DNA from: Streptomyces sp. HB132 | GTDB taxonomy: Bacteria; Actinomycetota; Actinomycetes; Streptomycetales; Streptomycetaceae | DNA: 64,000 nucleotides | Direction of reading: 5' to 3' | NCBI RefSeq assembly: GCF_016909575.1 | Contig: NZ_JAFBGA010000003.1 | Location: 558,001-622,000, forward strand | Shown here: positions 17,428 to 25,698 of the stretch, piece by piece | Layout: each line of letters starts with the position of its first letter | How positions within the stretch are numbered: position 1 is the stretch's first letter | Program-made: the position numbers and the translations under genes | Notes under the pieces: model-generated | What the model saw: only the letters and a program-made list of their open reading frames with translations | The model's database searches: none | What the model was told of the DNA's origin: nothing

Positions 17428-17461
17428 GCCCAGCTGGAAGGTGGAGGGTCTTCAGCTGGGC
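17428..17461. promoter_or_regulatory. Stem-loop in the 17.4-kb divergent region
   Basis: GCCCAGCTG (17428-17436) pairs with CAGCTGGGC (17453-17461); adding AAG/CTT inside past a one-base bulge gives a 12-bp stem. It lies between the divergent isomerase-like gene and the 97-aa membrane protein gene, 78 bp before the latter. It could be a protein-binding site or an RNA structure; which one is not clear. Confidence 0.5.
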
Positions 17462-17538
17462 TCACCCGTGGGGGAACGGTCCGCAACCCGGCGCCATCCG
17501 CAGGGTTTCACCTACGGTAAAGCGGCAATCCGGAGAGC

Positions 17539-17832
17539 ATGTCTCCCAGAACTGGCTCAGGAAGCAGTACCGCCGCACGTGTCATAGCCGTCGTCGCGGA
17601 CATCATGGCCTTCATCATCATTCTCTGGATCCTGATGTACCTGCTCGACGCCAACCGGGGCAACGACCTGGTGCAGTTCGTGCAGGAGTCGGCCCACTGG
17701 CTGGCCGGCTGGTCCTACGACCTGTTCACGTTCGACGAGGCGTGGGCACGCGTCGTCACCGGTTACGGCCTGGCCGCCGTCGTCTACCTGTTCATCGGAC
17801 ACGCCGTGGCGGGACGCCTCCGCCGCTCCTAG
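17539..17832 (+). CDS. Small two-helix membrane protein (97 aa)
   Basis: ATG 17539 has GGAGAG 2-7 bp upstream. Two hydrophobic helices are visible: residues 14-39 (IAVVADIMAFIIILWILMYL region) and 72-92 (GYGLAAVVYLFIGHAVAG). Between them lies an amphipathic stretch with several Trp residues. It looks like the small conserved integral membrane proteins of streptomycetes and carries no catalytic motif. Its end overlaps the end of the convergent toroid gene by 4 bp. No function is known. Confidence 0.75.
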   Translation: MSPRTGSGSSTAARVIAVVADIMAFIIILWILMYLLDANRGNDLVQFVQESAHWLAGWSYDLFTFDEAWARVVTGYGLAAVVYLFIGHAVAGRLRRS

Positions 17833-18917
17833 CCGACGGGCTCCTCACGGCAGCAGTCCGGTTCCAGTCCCGTCGGCAGCCGTTCTCCGCCGAAGACCGC
17901 GGTGGTCGCCTCGTCCCCCCCGAGCGCGGCCACCGCGAGGAGCAGTGATCCGGCCGTCCAGGTGGTGAGTTCCTCCGGCCATACGGCTCGCTCGCCCTCG
18001 AAGACGTATCCCGTCCAGTAGAGGCCGCCCTCGGCCCGCAGGTGCTGGATGGACTGGAGGATCTCCAGAGCGCGGTCCGACTCCCCCGTCACCCAGAGCG
18101 CCAGGGCCAGTTCGCAGCTCTCGCCGCCCGTCACCCAGGGGTTGGGGAGCACGCAGCGCACGCCGAGGCCGGGGACCACGAAGCTGTCCCAGCCCTCCTC
18201 GATGCGCTTCGTCGCGGCGGGCCCGGTGAAGGCGCCGCCGAGGACCGGGTAGTACCAGTCCATCGAGTAGCGGCTCTTGTCCAGGAAGCGCTCGGGGTGG
18301 CAGCGGATCGCGTGGCCGAGTGCCCCGGCCGCCAACTCCCAGTCCGGCTGCGGTTCCTCGCGTTCCTCGGCCAGCGCCAGGGCGCAGCGCAGCGCCTGAT
18401 GGATGGAGGAGGAGCCGGTCAGCAGGGCGTCGGTGACGGGGGCGCCGTCGGGCTCGCGCTTCCAGCCGATCTCGCCGCCCGGCTGCTGGAGCCCCAGCAC
18501 GAACTCGATCGCAGCGTAGACCGTCGGCCACATCCGGTCGACGAACGCGTCGTCGCCGGTGGCCAGGTAGTGGTGCCAGACGCCGACGGCCACGTAGGCG
18601 CAGAAGTTGCTCTCGCGCCCGAGGTCGGTCGGGCTGCCGGGGTCACCGTCGTGGTAGGCGGCGTACCAGGACCCGTCCTCGTTCTGATGGCGGGCCAGCC
18701 AGGCGTAGGCACGGGCGGCGGCCTCGTGCTCACCGGCCGCGTCCAGCGCCATCGCCGTCTCGGTGTGGTCCCAGGGGTCCAGGTGGTGGCCGCGGAACCA
18801 GGGCAGCGCCCCGTCCTCGCGCTGCACCGCGAGCAGCGCCGCCACGGTCTCGGCGGCCTGTTCGGCCGTCAGGACACCCGGCAGGACGAGGTGTTCGGTC
18901 TGCTCCGGCGTGCTCAC
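17829..18917 (-). CDS. Alpha/alpha-toroid (prenyltransferase/squalene-cyclase-like) protein
   Basis: A 362-aa protein built of helical hairpins. Repeats such as ALLAVQREDGALPWF, WLARHQNEDGSWYAAY and GLQQPGGEIGWK have the Q-x-x-D-G-x-W pattern of alpha/alpha-barrel proteins, and WDHTETAMAL, NPWVTGGESCELALAL and YWTGYVFEGE recall glycoside-processing six-hairpin enzymes. It lacks the DxDD motif of squalene cyclases, so cyclase activity is unlikely; a sugar-acting or scaffold role fits better. GTG 18917 overlaps the methyltransferase stop (GTGA). It is third in an operon with a GT4 glycosyltransferase and a methyltransferase, which hints at glycan or glycolipid work. Confidence 0.8.
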   Translation of the reverse strand: MSTPEQTEHLVLPGVLTAEQAAETVAALLAVQREDGALPWFRGHHLDPWDHTETAMALDAAGEHEAAARAYAWLARHQNEDGSWYAAYHDGDPGSPTDLGRESNFCAYVAVGVWHHYLATGDDAFVDRMWPTVYAAIEFVLGLQQPGGEIGWKREPDGAPVTDALLTGSSSIHQALRCALALAEEREEPQPDWELAAGALGHAIRCHPERFLDKSRYSMDWYYPVLGGAFTGPAATKRIEEGWDSFVVPGLGVRCVLPNPWVTGGESCELALALWVTGESDRALEILQSIQHLRAEGGLYWTGYVFEGERAVWPEELTTWTAGSLLLAVAALGGDEATTAVFGGERLPTGLEPDCCREEPVG

Positions 18918-19654
18918 GCCTCGGCCTTCGGCAGGTGCGGCTTCGTCGCGTACGCCACGAAGCTCTTGCCGACGACCGGGTTGAGCAGTTGCTCGGCGAC
19001 CCGGGTGGCCAGGGGCTTCTTCATGATGTCCCAGACCAGCAGCTTGTGGTAGGCGCGCACCGGCAGCGCTGCGTCCTCGCCGTCGCGGCCCACCCCGAAC
19101 GCGCACTTCAGCCACCAGTAAGGACTGTGCAGCGCGTGCGCGTGGTGGGTGCCGTAGGGCTTGAGGCCCGCTTCGCGGATCTTGCCGAGGAGTTCGTCGG
19201 CCTTGTAGATGCGGATGTGGCCGCCCTCGACCTCGTGGTACGCGTCGGAGAGCGTCCAGCAGACCTTCTCGGGGCCGTAGCGGGGCACGGTGATCGCGAT
19301 CCGGCCGCCGGGCTTCAGCACGCGGACCATCTCGGCGAGCACACCCTTGTCGTCGGGGATGTGCTCCATGACCTCGGAGATGATGACGACGTCGAAGGAG
19401 GCGTCGGGGAAGGGCAGGTTGAGGGCGTCGCCCTCCATCGCGGTGGCGGTCGCACCGGCGGGGGCCTCACCGGCCTCCTTCATCGCGGCGAACCACTTCG
19501 CGACCTCGCGGATCTCCTCGGCGTTCTGGTCGAGGGCCACCACCTGGGCGCCGCGCCGGTAGCACTCGAAGGCGTGCCGGCCGGCGCCGCAGCCCAGATC
19601 GAGCACCCGGTCGCCTGCGGCGAGCGGGAAGCGGGTGAAGTCGACGGTCAGCAC
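18914..19654 (-). CDS. Class I SAM-dependent methyltransferase (Methyltransf_11)
   Basis: A 246-aa methyltransferase. The SAM-binding motif is VLDLGCGAGRHAFEC (about residue 17), with the acidic residue of VVALDQNAEEI, and FDVVIISEVMEHIPD (about 96) plus LKPGGRIAITVPRYGP as motifs II and III. Start GTG 19654 begins M-L-T-V-D-F-T-R-F and lies 52 bp after the glycosyltransferase stop. Its stop overlaps the toroid gene. Trans-aconitate/menaquinone-type methyltransferases share this motif set, but the setting between a glycosyltransferase and a toroid protein favours a glycan or lipid substrate. Confidence 0.88.
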   Translation of the reverse strand: MLTVDFTRFPLAAGDRVLDLGCGAGRHAFECYRRGAQVVALDQNAEEIREVAKWFAAMKEAGEAPAGATATAMEGDALNLPFPDASFDVVIISEVMEHIPDDKGVLAEMVRVLKPGGRIAITVPRYGPEKVCWTLSDAYHEVEGGHIRIYKADELLGKIREAGLKPYGTHHAHALHSPYWWLKCAFGVGRDGEDAALPVRAYHKLLVWDIMKKPLATRVAEQLLNPVVGKSFVAYATKPHLPKAEA

Positions 19655-19706
19655 GAGGGCCTGCCTTCGAGGTCGGAGGTACGGATTCCGGGAGCCGCGG
19701 GGGTGC

Positions 19707-21020
19707 TCACCTGCGGGCTCCCCGGGCTGCGATCGACTGACGGTACAGCTCGACGGTGCCGAGGGCGGCCCTGGCCCAGGTGAAGTTGGCCAGCACCCGG
19801 GCGCGGCCCGCCTCTCCGAGGCGGGCACGCAGTTCACGGTCGCCGAGGAGCCGGCCGAGCGCGGCGGCCAGGGCCCCCGCGTCGCCGGGCGGCACGGCGA
19901 GGCAGGTCTCCCCGTCGGGCCCGGTGACCTCGGGGATGGCGCCGCCGGTGGTCGCCACCAGCGGGGTCCCGGTGGCCATGGCCTCGGCGGCGGGCAGCGA
20001 GAACCCCTCGTAGAGCGAAGGGACGCAGGAGACCTGGGCGCTTCGGACCAGGTCGACGAGCTCGGCGTCGCTGATGCCCTTGACGAACTCGACGGCGTCC
20101 CCGAGTCCGTAGCGCTCGATGGCCTGGGCGACGGGACCGTCCTCGGCCCGCTTGCCGACGACCACGAGGTGCGCCGCCGGGTTCTCGGTACGGAGCTTTG
20201 CGAGAGCCTCCACGAGGTGGACGAGGCCCTTGAGGGGGACGTCGGCGCTGGAGGTGGTGACGATCCGGCCGGGGACCTCGGCGACCGAGGGGTCGGGCGC
20301 CCAGAGGTCGGTGTCGGCACCGATGTGCACGACCCGGATACGGTCCCGGCGCACCCCGAGGTGCTCGGTGATCTCCTGCTGCGACGAACCGGAGACGGTG
20401 AGGACGGAGGGCAGTCGGCGGGCGACGCGCTTCTGCATCCGGGTGAAGCCGTACCAGCGGCGCACGGAGAGCCTGCGGCGCACCGACTCCGCGGCGTCCA
20501 GGTCCAGTCGGCGGTCGACCGTGATGGGGTGGTGGATCGTGGTGACGAGGGGTGCGCCGAGGTCTCCGAGCAGGCCGTAACCGAGCGTCTGGTTGTCGTG
20601 CACCACGTCGAACTCGCCGCGCCTGGAGAGGAGATGCCGCCGCGCCCGCAGGCTGAACGTGAGCGGCTCGGGGAAGCCGCCGGTCCACATGGTGGCGACC
20701 TCGGCGAGGTCGATCCAGTCGCGGTACTCCCCGCGTCCCGGGGTGCGGAACGGGTCGGGGTGGCGGTAGAGGTCGAGGCTCGGCAGCTCGGTGAGCGGGA
20801 CGCCCTCGTCGAGTACCGGGTAGGGCTGGGCACCGATCACTTCGACGCTGTGGCCGAGGCGGGCCAGCTCTCGCCCGAGGTGGCGGACGTAGACGCCCTG
20901 GCCTCCGCAGAAGGGGTTGCCCTTGTAGGTCAGGAGTGCGATCCGCAACGGCCGGTCACCGTCGGTGTCCGACGCGCCACCGCCCGCGAGGGGGCCCGAC
21001 TCTATGGCCTCAGCGGTCAC
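19707..21020 (-). CDS. GT4 family glycosyltransferase
   Basis: A 437-aa GT-B glycosyltransferase. The N-terminal domain begins RIALLTYKGNPFCGGQGVYV, the loop that contacts the acceptor. The C-terminal domain binds a nucleotide sugar, with VVHIGADTD, the phosphate-binding R/K region around VPLKGLVHLVEALA, and the E-x7-E motif in PSLYEGFSLPAAEAMATG (about residue 338). A retaining sugar transfer such as mannosylation or glucosylation is expected; cytoplasmic face of the membrane. GTG 21020 is the start, and the gene is divergent from the TetR gene at 21269 across a region with a KstR-type operator, so that regulator probably controls it. Confidence 0.88.
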   Translation of the reverse strand: MTAEAIESGPLAGGGASDTDGDRPLRIALLTYKGNPFCGGQGVYVRHLGRELARLGHSVEVIGAQPYPVLDEGVPLTELPSLDLYRHPDPFRTPGRGEYRDWIDLAEVATMWTGGFPEPLTFSLRARRHLLSRRGEFDVVHDNQTLGYGLLGDLGAPLVTTIHHPITVDRRLDLDAAESVRRRLSVRRWYGFTRMQKRVARRLPSVLTVSGSSQQEITEHLGVRRDRIRVVHIGADTDLWAPDPSVAEVPGRIVTTSSADVPLKGLVHLVEALAKLRTENPAAHLVVVGKRAEDGPVAQAIERYGLGDAVEFVKGISDAELVDLVRSAQVSCVPSLYEGFSLPAAEAMATGTPLVATTGGAIPEVTGPDGETCLAVPPGDAGALAAALGRLLGDRELRARLGEAGRARVLANFTWARAALGTVELYRQSIAARGARR

Positions 21021-21075
21021 ACTCGGCCCCCTTCATCACTGCGTTTTCGCCGGAGCGTAACCGGTCGCGCTAATC

Positions 21076-21089
21076 TAGAACAAGTTTCA
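21076..21089. promoter_or_regulatory. KstR-type operator (TnnAACnnGTTnnA)
   Basis: TAGAACAAGTTTCA matches the mycobacterial KstR consensus TnnAACnnGTTnnA at every fixed position. It lies 56 bp upstream of the glycosyltransferase start and 180 bp upstream of the TetR start, between the two divergent genes. Confidence 0.6.
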
Positions 21090-21268
21090 GACTCGTTCGT
21101 TCAACCCGCACCGAATCTACCGGCAGGTAGCGTCGGCGTGACGGCCGGATCAGGTGATTCGCGCCACGACGGATGCCCTGGCATGCTGTGCGCGCCCGGA
21201 AACCGGCGCCCGGCCGGACAGGGAACCGGTTCTCCCTCTGCGACGGGGACAGACGGGGATGGGGACAG

Positions 21269-21874
21269 ATGACAGCGGAAGCCAGGCCGGCGGCGCCTCC
21301 CCTGACGGAGCGCCAGGAGGCCCGTCGCCGCAGCATTCTGCGGGCCGGCGCACAGCTCGCCGGGCGGGGCGGCTTCGAGGCCGTTCAGATGCGTGAGGTG
21401 GCGGACGCCGCCGGGGTCGCCCTGGGCACGCTGTACCGCTACTTCCCGTCGAAGGTCCATCTGCTGGTCGCGATCATGCAGGACCAGCTCCAGCACCTGC
21501 ACGTCACGCTCCGCAGGCAGCCGCCCGCCGGGGAGGACGCCGCCCGGCGGGTCGCCGAAACCCTGATGCGGGCGTTCCGGGCACTCCAGCGCGATCCCCA
21601 TCTGGCGGACGCCATGGTGCGGGCACTGACCTTCGCGGACCGCGGGGTGAGCCCCGAGGTGGACGCCGTGTCCCGGCTGACGACGGCGATCGTCCTGGAC
21701 GCGATGGGGCTGGAGGAGCCCACGCAGGAGCAGCTGTCCGTGGTCCGCGTCATCGAGCACACCTGGCTCTCGGCGCTGATCACCTGGCTGTCCGGGCGGG
21801 AGTCGATCGCGCAGGTGAAGCGGGACATCGAGACGGTGTGCGGGCTGATCGACCTCCCGCCCCGCACACGCTGA
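21269..21874 (+). CDS. TetR-family regulator, KstR-like
   Basis: A 201-aa repressor. Residues 15-60 form the helix-turn-helix, with GGFEAVQMREVADAAGVALG and TLYRYFPSKVHLL, which is close to mycobacterial KstR as I remember it. The ligand domain contains FRALQRDPHLADAMVRALTFAD and HTWLSALITWLSGR, also KstR-like. KstR responds to CoA-linked cholesterol metabolites; here a fatty-acyl or steroid-type CoA thioester is plausible. ATG 21269 has GGGGA upstream; the frame is open from 21173. It is divergent from the glycosyltransferase operon and precedes the Liv transporter by 154 bp, and may regulate either or both. Confidence 0.85.
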   Translation: MTAEARPAAPPLTERQEARRRSILRAGAQLAGRGGFEAVQMREVADAAGVALGTLYRYFPSKVHLLVAIMQDQLQHLHVTLRRQPPAGEDAARRVAETLMRAFRALQRDPHLADAMVRALTFADRGVSPEVDAVSRLTTAIVLDAMGLEEPTQEQLSVVRVIEHTWLSALITWLSGRESIAQVKRDIETVCGLIDLPPRTR

Positions 21875-22028
21875 CGCCGCCCCGCGCCGACAACCGCCCG
21901 ACCACGCCCATGTGCCCTGCCCACACCGGCACTTGCCCAGGTGAGGTTCCCTGCACCATGTCGACGGCGCCACGGTGTTCGTACGGTTCGGCCGACATCA
22001 CCCGAACCCTGTCGAGGAGCCGGTCACC

Positions 22029-23270
22029 ATGCGTCGCAGAGCCGTAGGCACCGTCCAGAGAAGATCCCTGACCGCCCTCGCGCTCGGCGCCGCCGGCCTG
22101 CTCCTGGCGGGATGCACCGCCGCCGGGCAGGCGGGCGAGGGCTCCGGGTCGGACAAGGGCGGGGACGGGGACGAGGCCGTGAAGGTGGGGCTCGTCTACT
22201 CCCGTACGGGACTGCTCGCCGCGTACGGGAAGCAGTACCGCGACGGGTTCATGGCGGGCCTCGACCACGCGACGAAGGGCACCGGCAAGGCGGGCGGCCA
22301 CCCGATCGAGGTCACCGAACAGGACGACGCGGGTGACCCCGGCAAGGCGGTCTCCGCCGCGAAGAACCTGATCGGCAAGGGCTACAAGGTGCTGGCCGGC
22401 ACCACCGACTCCGGCGTCGCCCTCCAGATGGCCCCGCTGGCCGCCCAGAACAAGGTGCTCTACGTCAACGGCCCGGCCGCCACGGACGCCGTGACCGGGA
22501 TCAACGACTACACCTTCCGGTCAGGACGGCAGTCCTACCAGGACATCCTCACCGCGGGCACCATCCTCGGGGACCCGAAGGGCAGGAAGGTCACCGTCCT
22601 CGCGCAGGACTCCACCTTCGGCCAGGCCAACGTCGCCGCCGTCAAGGCGGTCCTGGGTGCCCGGGGCGCGACGGTGGGCTCGGTGCTGGCTCCGCCGAGC
22701 GCCACCGACCTGACGCCCTTCGCCCGGCAGGTCAAGGCGGGCGGTCCCGACCTGGTCTTCGTCGCATGGGCCGGCGCGACCGCTCCGGCGCTGTGGACCG
22801 CGCTGGACCAGCAGGGCGTGCTGAACGCCGGCAAGGTCGTCACCGGGCTGGCCGGGACGGCCTCGTACCCGGTCTTCGGAGCGGCAGGCACGAAAGTCTC
22901 CTTCCTCGCGCACTACTTTCCCGGTGCGGGCGGCGACAACGCCGTGGAGAAGGCCATGATCGCCGGGGTCGAGAAGGCGGGCGGCACCCCCGACCTGTTC
23001 AGCACCGACGGTTTCACCGCGGCGCAGATGATCGTGCGGGCCGTCGAGGAGGGCGGTGCCACCGACACGGCCGCCATGGTGAAGGCCCTGGAGGGCTGGA
23101 GCTTCGACGGGGTGAAGGGCCGGCAGCGGATCCGTGCCGAGGACCACGCGCTCGTGCAGCCGATGTTCGTGGCCAGGCTCGACGGCACGGGAGCGGCCGC
23201 GAGGCCCGAGCTGGTGAGCACGCAGCCGATGGACGCGGTGGCACCGCCCGCGAAGCCCTCGGCGGGCTGA
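22029..23270 (+). CDS. Branched-chain amino acid-type ABC transporter substrate-binding lipoprotein
   Basis: A 413-aa periplasmic-type binding protein anchored as a lipoprotein: signal peptide with lipobox L-L-A-G-C (Cys about residue 29), then a Gly/Ser/Asp-rich linker. The mature part starts VKVGLVYSRTGLLAAYGKQ, the LivJ/K-type opening, with EQDDAGDPGKAVSAAKNLI and later LFSTDGFTAAQMIVRAVE. Such proteins bind branched-chain amino acids, amides, urea or aromatic acids. ATG 22029 has GAGGAG 9 bp upstream. First gene of a six-gene run with two ATPases, two permeases and a hydrolase. Confidence 0.9.
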   Translation: MRRRAVGTVQRRSLTALALGAAGLLLAGCTAAGQAGEGSGSDKGGDGDEAVKVGLVYSRTGLLAAYGKQYRDGFMAGLDHATKGTGKAGGHPIEVTEQDDAGDPGKAVSAAKNLIGKGYKVLAGTTDSGVALQMAPLAAQNKVLYVNGPAATDAVTGINDYTFRSGRQSYQDILTAGTILGDPKGRKVTVLAQDSTFGQANVAAVKAVLGARGATVGSVLAPPSATDLTPFARQVKAGGPDLVFVAWAGATAPALWTALDQQGVLNAGKVVTGLAGTASYPVFGAAGTKVSFLAHYFPGAGGDNAVEKAMIAGVEKAGGTPDLFSTDGFTAAQMIVRAVEEGGATDTAAMVKALEGWSFDGVKGRQRIRAEDHALVQPMFVARLDGTGAAARPELVSTQPMDAVAPPAKPSAG

Positions 23271-23273
23271 CCC

Positions 23274-24050
23274 GTGACGGTATCCGGCACCGCCACCACG
23301 CGGGTGGACACCCCAGTGCTGAGGCTGGACGGCCTCGGCTGGCGCGTCGGCGGGGCGACCATCGTCGAGGACATCACCCTCGATGTCCGGGAAGGCGAGT
23401 TCCTCGCCTTCATCGGTCCCAACGGGGCCGGCAAGACCTCCTTGTTCAACCTGATCAGCGGTATCGCCCTGCCCACCGCGGGGACCCTGGCGCTGGACGG
23501 TTCCGACCTGACCGGCCTGCCGGTGCACACCCGTGCGCGGCGCGGGGTCGGGCGCACCTTCCAGACCTCCAGCCTCTGGCCGCAGATGACCGTGGCCGAG
23601 CACGTCCGGCTGGCCGCGCAGGCGAGGAACGGCGGTTCGCACCGGCTCTGGCGGCGCGCGTCCCCGTACACCACCGAGGTGGACGGCGTACTGGAGCGCA
23701 CGGGCCTCGGCCACCGCGCGGGGGCCACGGCGGCAGAGCTCTCCCACGGAGAGAAACGCAAGCTCGAACTCGCCGTGCTGCTGGTGGGCGAGCCCCGGCT
23801 CATGCTGCTCGACGAGCCGATGGCCGGGGTGAGCGCCGAGGAGGTCCCGGCCCTCACCGAGCTGATCCGCACGCTGCACCGCGAGGAGGGCCGCACCGTA
23901 CTCATGGTCGAACACCACATGGACGTCCTGCTGGGTCTGGCGGACCGGCTTGCCGTGATGCACCACGGCCGTCTCCTCGCCCTGGACACCCCGGGCGCCG
24001 TGACCGCCGACCCGGTCGTGCAGCAGGCCTACCTCGGGGAGGGGCTGTGA
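23274..24050 (+). CDS. LivG-type ABC transporter ATPase
   Basis: A 258-aa ATPase of the branched-chain amino acid/amide uptake family. Walker A is GPNGAGKTS, the Q-loop region VGRTFQTSSLW, the signature LSHGEKRKLELA, and Walker B LMLLDEPMAGV with the typical LivG loop MAGVSAEE. The switch His is in MVEHHMDVLL. GTG 23274 begins 3 bp after the binding-protein stop. It pairs with the LivF-type ATPase at 24047 to power the two permeases. Confidence 0.92.
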   Translation: MTVSGTATTRVDTPVLRLDGLGWRVGGATIVEDITLDVREGEFLAFIGPNGAGKTSLFNLISGIALPTAGTLALDGSDLTGLPVHTRARRGVGRTFQTSSLWPQMTVAEHVRLAAQARNGGSHRLWRRASPYTTEVDGVLERTGLGHRAGATAAELSHGEKRKLELAVLLVGEPRLMLLDEPMAGVSAEEVPALTELIRTLHREEGRTVLMVEHHMDVLLGLADRLAVMHHGRLLALDTPGAVTADPVVQQAYLGEGL

Positions 24051-24811
24051 GCACACCCCCCGCGGACACGTCCCCCGCACCCCTGCTCGCCGTACGCGAC
24101 CTGCGCGTCCTCATAGGCGGCCGGCACATCCTGCACGGCGTCGACCTGGACGTGGCACGCCACGGCGTGACCGCGCTGCTCGGCCGCAACGGGGCGGGCA
24201 AGACGACGACCGTACGCGGCGTGCTCGGGCTGGTTCCGCGCGCCGGCAGTGTCCTCCTCGACGGGGAGGAGACCGTGGGCCTGCCCACGCACACCCTGGT
24301 CCGCCGGGGCATCGGATACGCCCCCGAGGACCGGGGGGTCTTCGCCGGCCTCACCGTCGCGGAGAACCTGCGGCTGGCCGAGCGCCGGGGCGCGGACGGG
24401 CCGGCGTACGGCCTGGTCCATGAGCTCTTCCCCGAACTGAAGCTCCGCAGGTCGCAGTTGGCGGGAACCCTGTCCGGCGGCCAGCAGCAGATGGTGGCCA
24501 TCGGCCGCACCCTGCTCAACGGCAACCGGCTGATCATCGCGGACGAGCCCACCAAGGGCCTGGCCCCCAAGGTCGTCACCGAGGTCGCCCAGGTCCTGGA
24601 GCGCGCCGCGGAGGCGGTGCCGGTCCTGCTCGTCGAACAGAACCTCGCCGTCGTCCGCCGGCTCGCCGAGCACTGCGTGGTGCTCGCCGACGGACGAACG
24701 GCCCACCAGGGCCCTGCGGCCGGACTGCTGGGCGACGCGGAGGCCACCCGCCGGCTGCTCGGCGTCGGCCAGGGCCCTCTCGCCCCACTCACCGCGGAGG
24801 CGGATTCCTGA
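24047..24811 (+). CDS. LivF-type ABC transporter ATPase
   Basis: A 254-aa ATPase. GTG 24047 overlaps the LivG stop (GTGA) with GGAGG just upstream. Walker A is GRNGAGKTT, signature LSGGQQQMVAIGR, Walker B LIIADEPTKGLAP, and the LivF-typical GYAPEDRGVFAGLTVAENL precedes them. The C-terminal VEQNLAVVRRLAEH is the family switch region. Acts with LivG and the two permeases. The frame is open far upstream only as a shadow of the earlier genes. Confidence 0.92.
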   Translation: MSTPPADTSPAPLLAVRDLRVLIGGRHILHGVDLDVARHGVTALLGRNGAGKTTTVRGVLGLVPRAGSVLLDGEETVGLPTHTLVRRGIGYAPEDRGVFAGLTVAENLRLAERRGADGPAYGLVHELFPELKLRRSQLAGTLSGGQQQMVAIGRTLLNGNRLIIADEPTKGLAPKVVTEVAQVLERAAEAVPVLLVEQNLAVVRRLAEHCVVLADGRTAHQGPAAGLLGDAEATRRLLGVGQGPLAPLTAEADS

Positions 24812-25698
24812 TGTCCACCATCGTGCTGCTCACCATGACCGGACTCGGTCTGGGAGCGCTGTACTTCCTCATCGCGTCGGGGCTCTCGCTGATCTTCGGC
24901 CTGATGGACGTGCTCAACTTCGCCCACGGCGCGCTGCTCTCGATCGGCGCGTACGGCACCTGGTGGGCGGCGTCCGGGAATCTTCCCGGCGCCGGACCGG
25001 GCGGCTGGGGCTTCGCGCTCGCGGTCCTGTTCGGCACGGCGGTGGGCACGCTGGCCGCCGTGGTGCTGGAACTGGCCGTCGTACGCCCGCTGTACACCCG
25101 GCCGCGCGAGCAGGTGCTGGCGACGGTCGGGGTGGGGCTGGCCGTGCCCGCGCTGCTGTCGGGCATCTGGGGTTCGGACGCCCGGACCTTCCCCGGCCCG
25201 AAGGCGCTGTCCGGCACCTTCGGGCTGCTGGGCGCGGACGTGCCGGTCAACCGGCTGGTCCTCGTCGCGGCGGCGCTCGTCGTGCTGGTCGCCCTTCGGG
25301 TGTTCCTCGGACGGACCCGGCACGGCCTGGTCGTACGTGCCGGGGTCGAGGACCGGGCGATGGTGACGGCTCTGGGCATCGACGTCCGCAAGGCGTTCAC
25401 GCTGGTCTTCGCGATCGGCGGGTGCGCCGCCGCACTGGGCGGCGCGCTCGGCGGCCTGTACTTCGGCTCGGTCGACCCCCGGCAGGGCACCTCGCTGCTG
25501 ATCTTCGCCTTCGTCGTCGTGGTCACGGGCGGCATGGGGTCGGTGACCGGTGCGGCCGTGGCGGCCGTGGTCATCGGCCTGGTCCAGCAGTTCGCCAACT
25601 ACTACACCGCAGCGGGCCTCGGCGACCTGGCGGTCGTCGTCCTGCTCGCCGCGCTGCTGCTCGTCCGGCCGCGCGGACTGACCGGGAGGCTCGCGTGA
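24811..25698 (+). CDS. LivH-type ABC permease
   Basis: A 295-aa membrane protein with about eight helices, starting with ATG that overlaps the LivF stop (TGATG). The opening GLGLGALYFLIASGLSLIFG and NFAHGALLSIGAY are hallmark LivH sequences; GMGSVTGAAVAAVVIGLVQQF near the end is the loop that contacts the ATPases. Forms a heterodimer with the LivM-type permease downstream. Confidence 0.92.
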   Translation: MSTIVLLTMTGLGLGALYFLIASGLSLIFGLMDVLNFAHGALLSIGAYGTWWAASGNLPGAGPGGWGFALAVLFGTAVGTLAAVVLELAVVRPLYTRPREQVLATVGVGLAVPALLSGIWGSDARTFPGPKALSGTFGLLGADVPVNRLVLVAAALVVLVALRVFLGRTRHGLVVRAGVEDRAMVTALGIDVRKAFTLVFAIGGCAAALGGALGGLYFGSVDPRQGTSLLIFAFVVVVTGGMGSVTGAAVAAVVIGLVQQFANYYTAAGLGDLAVVVLLAALLLVRPRGLTGRLA

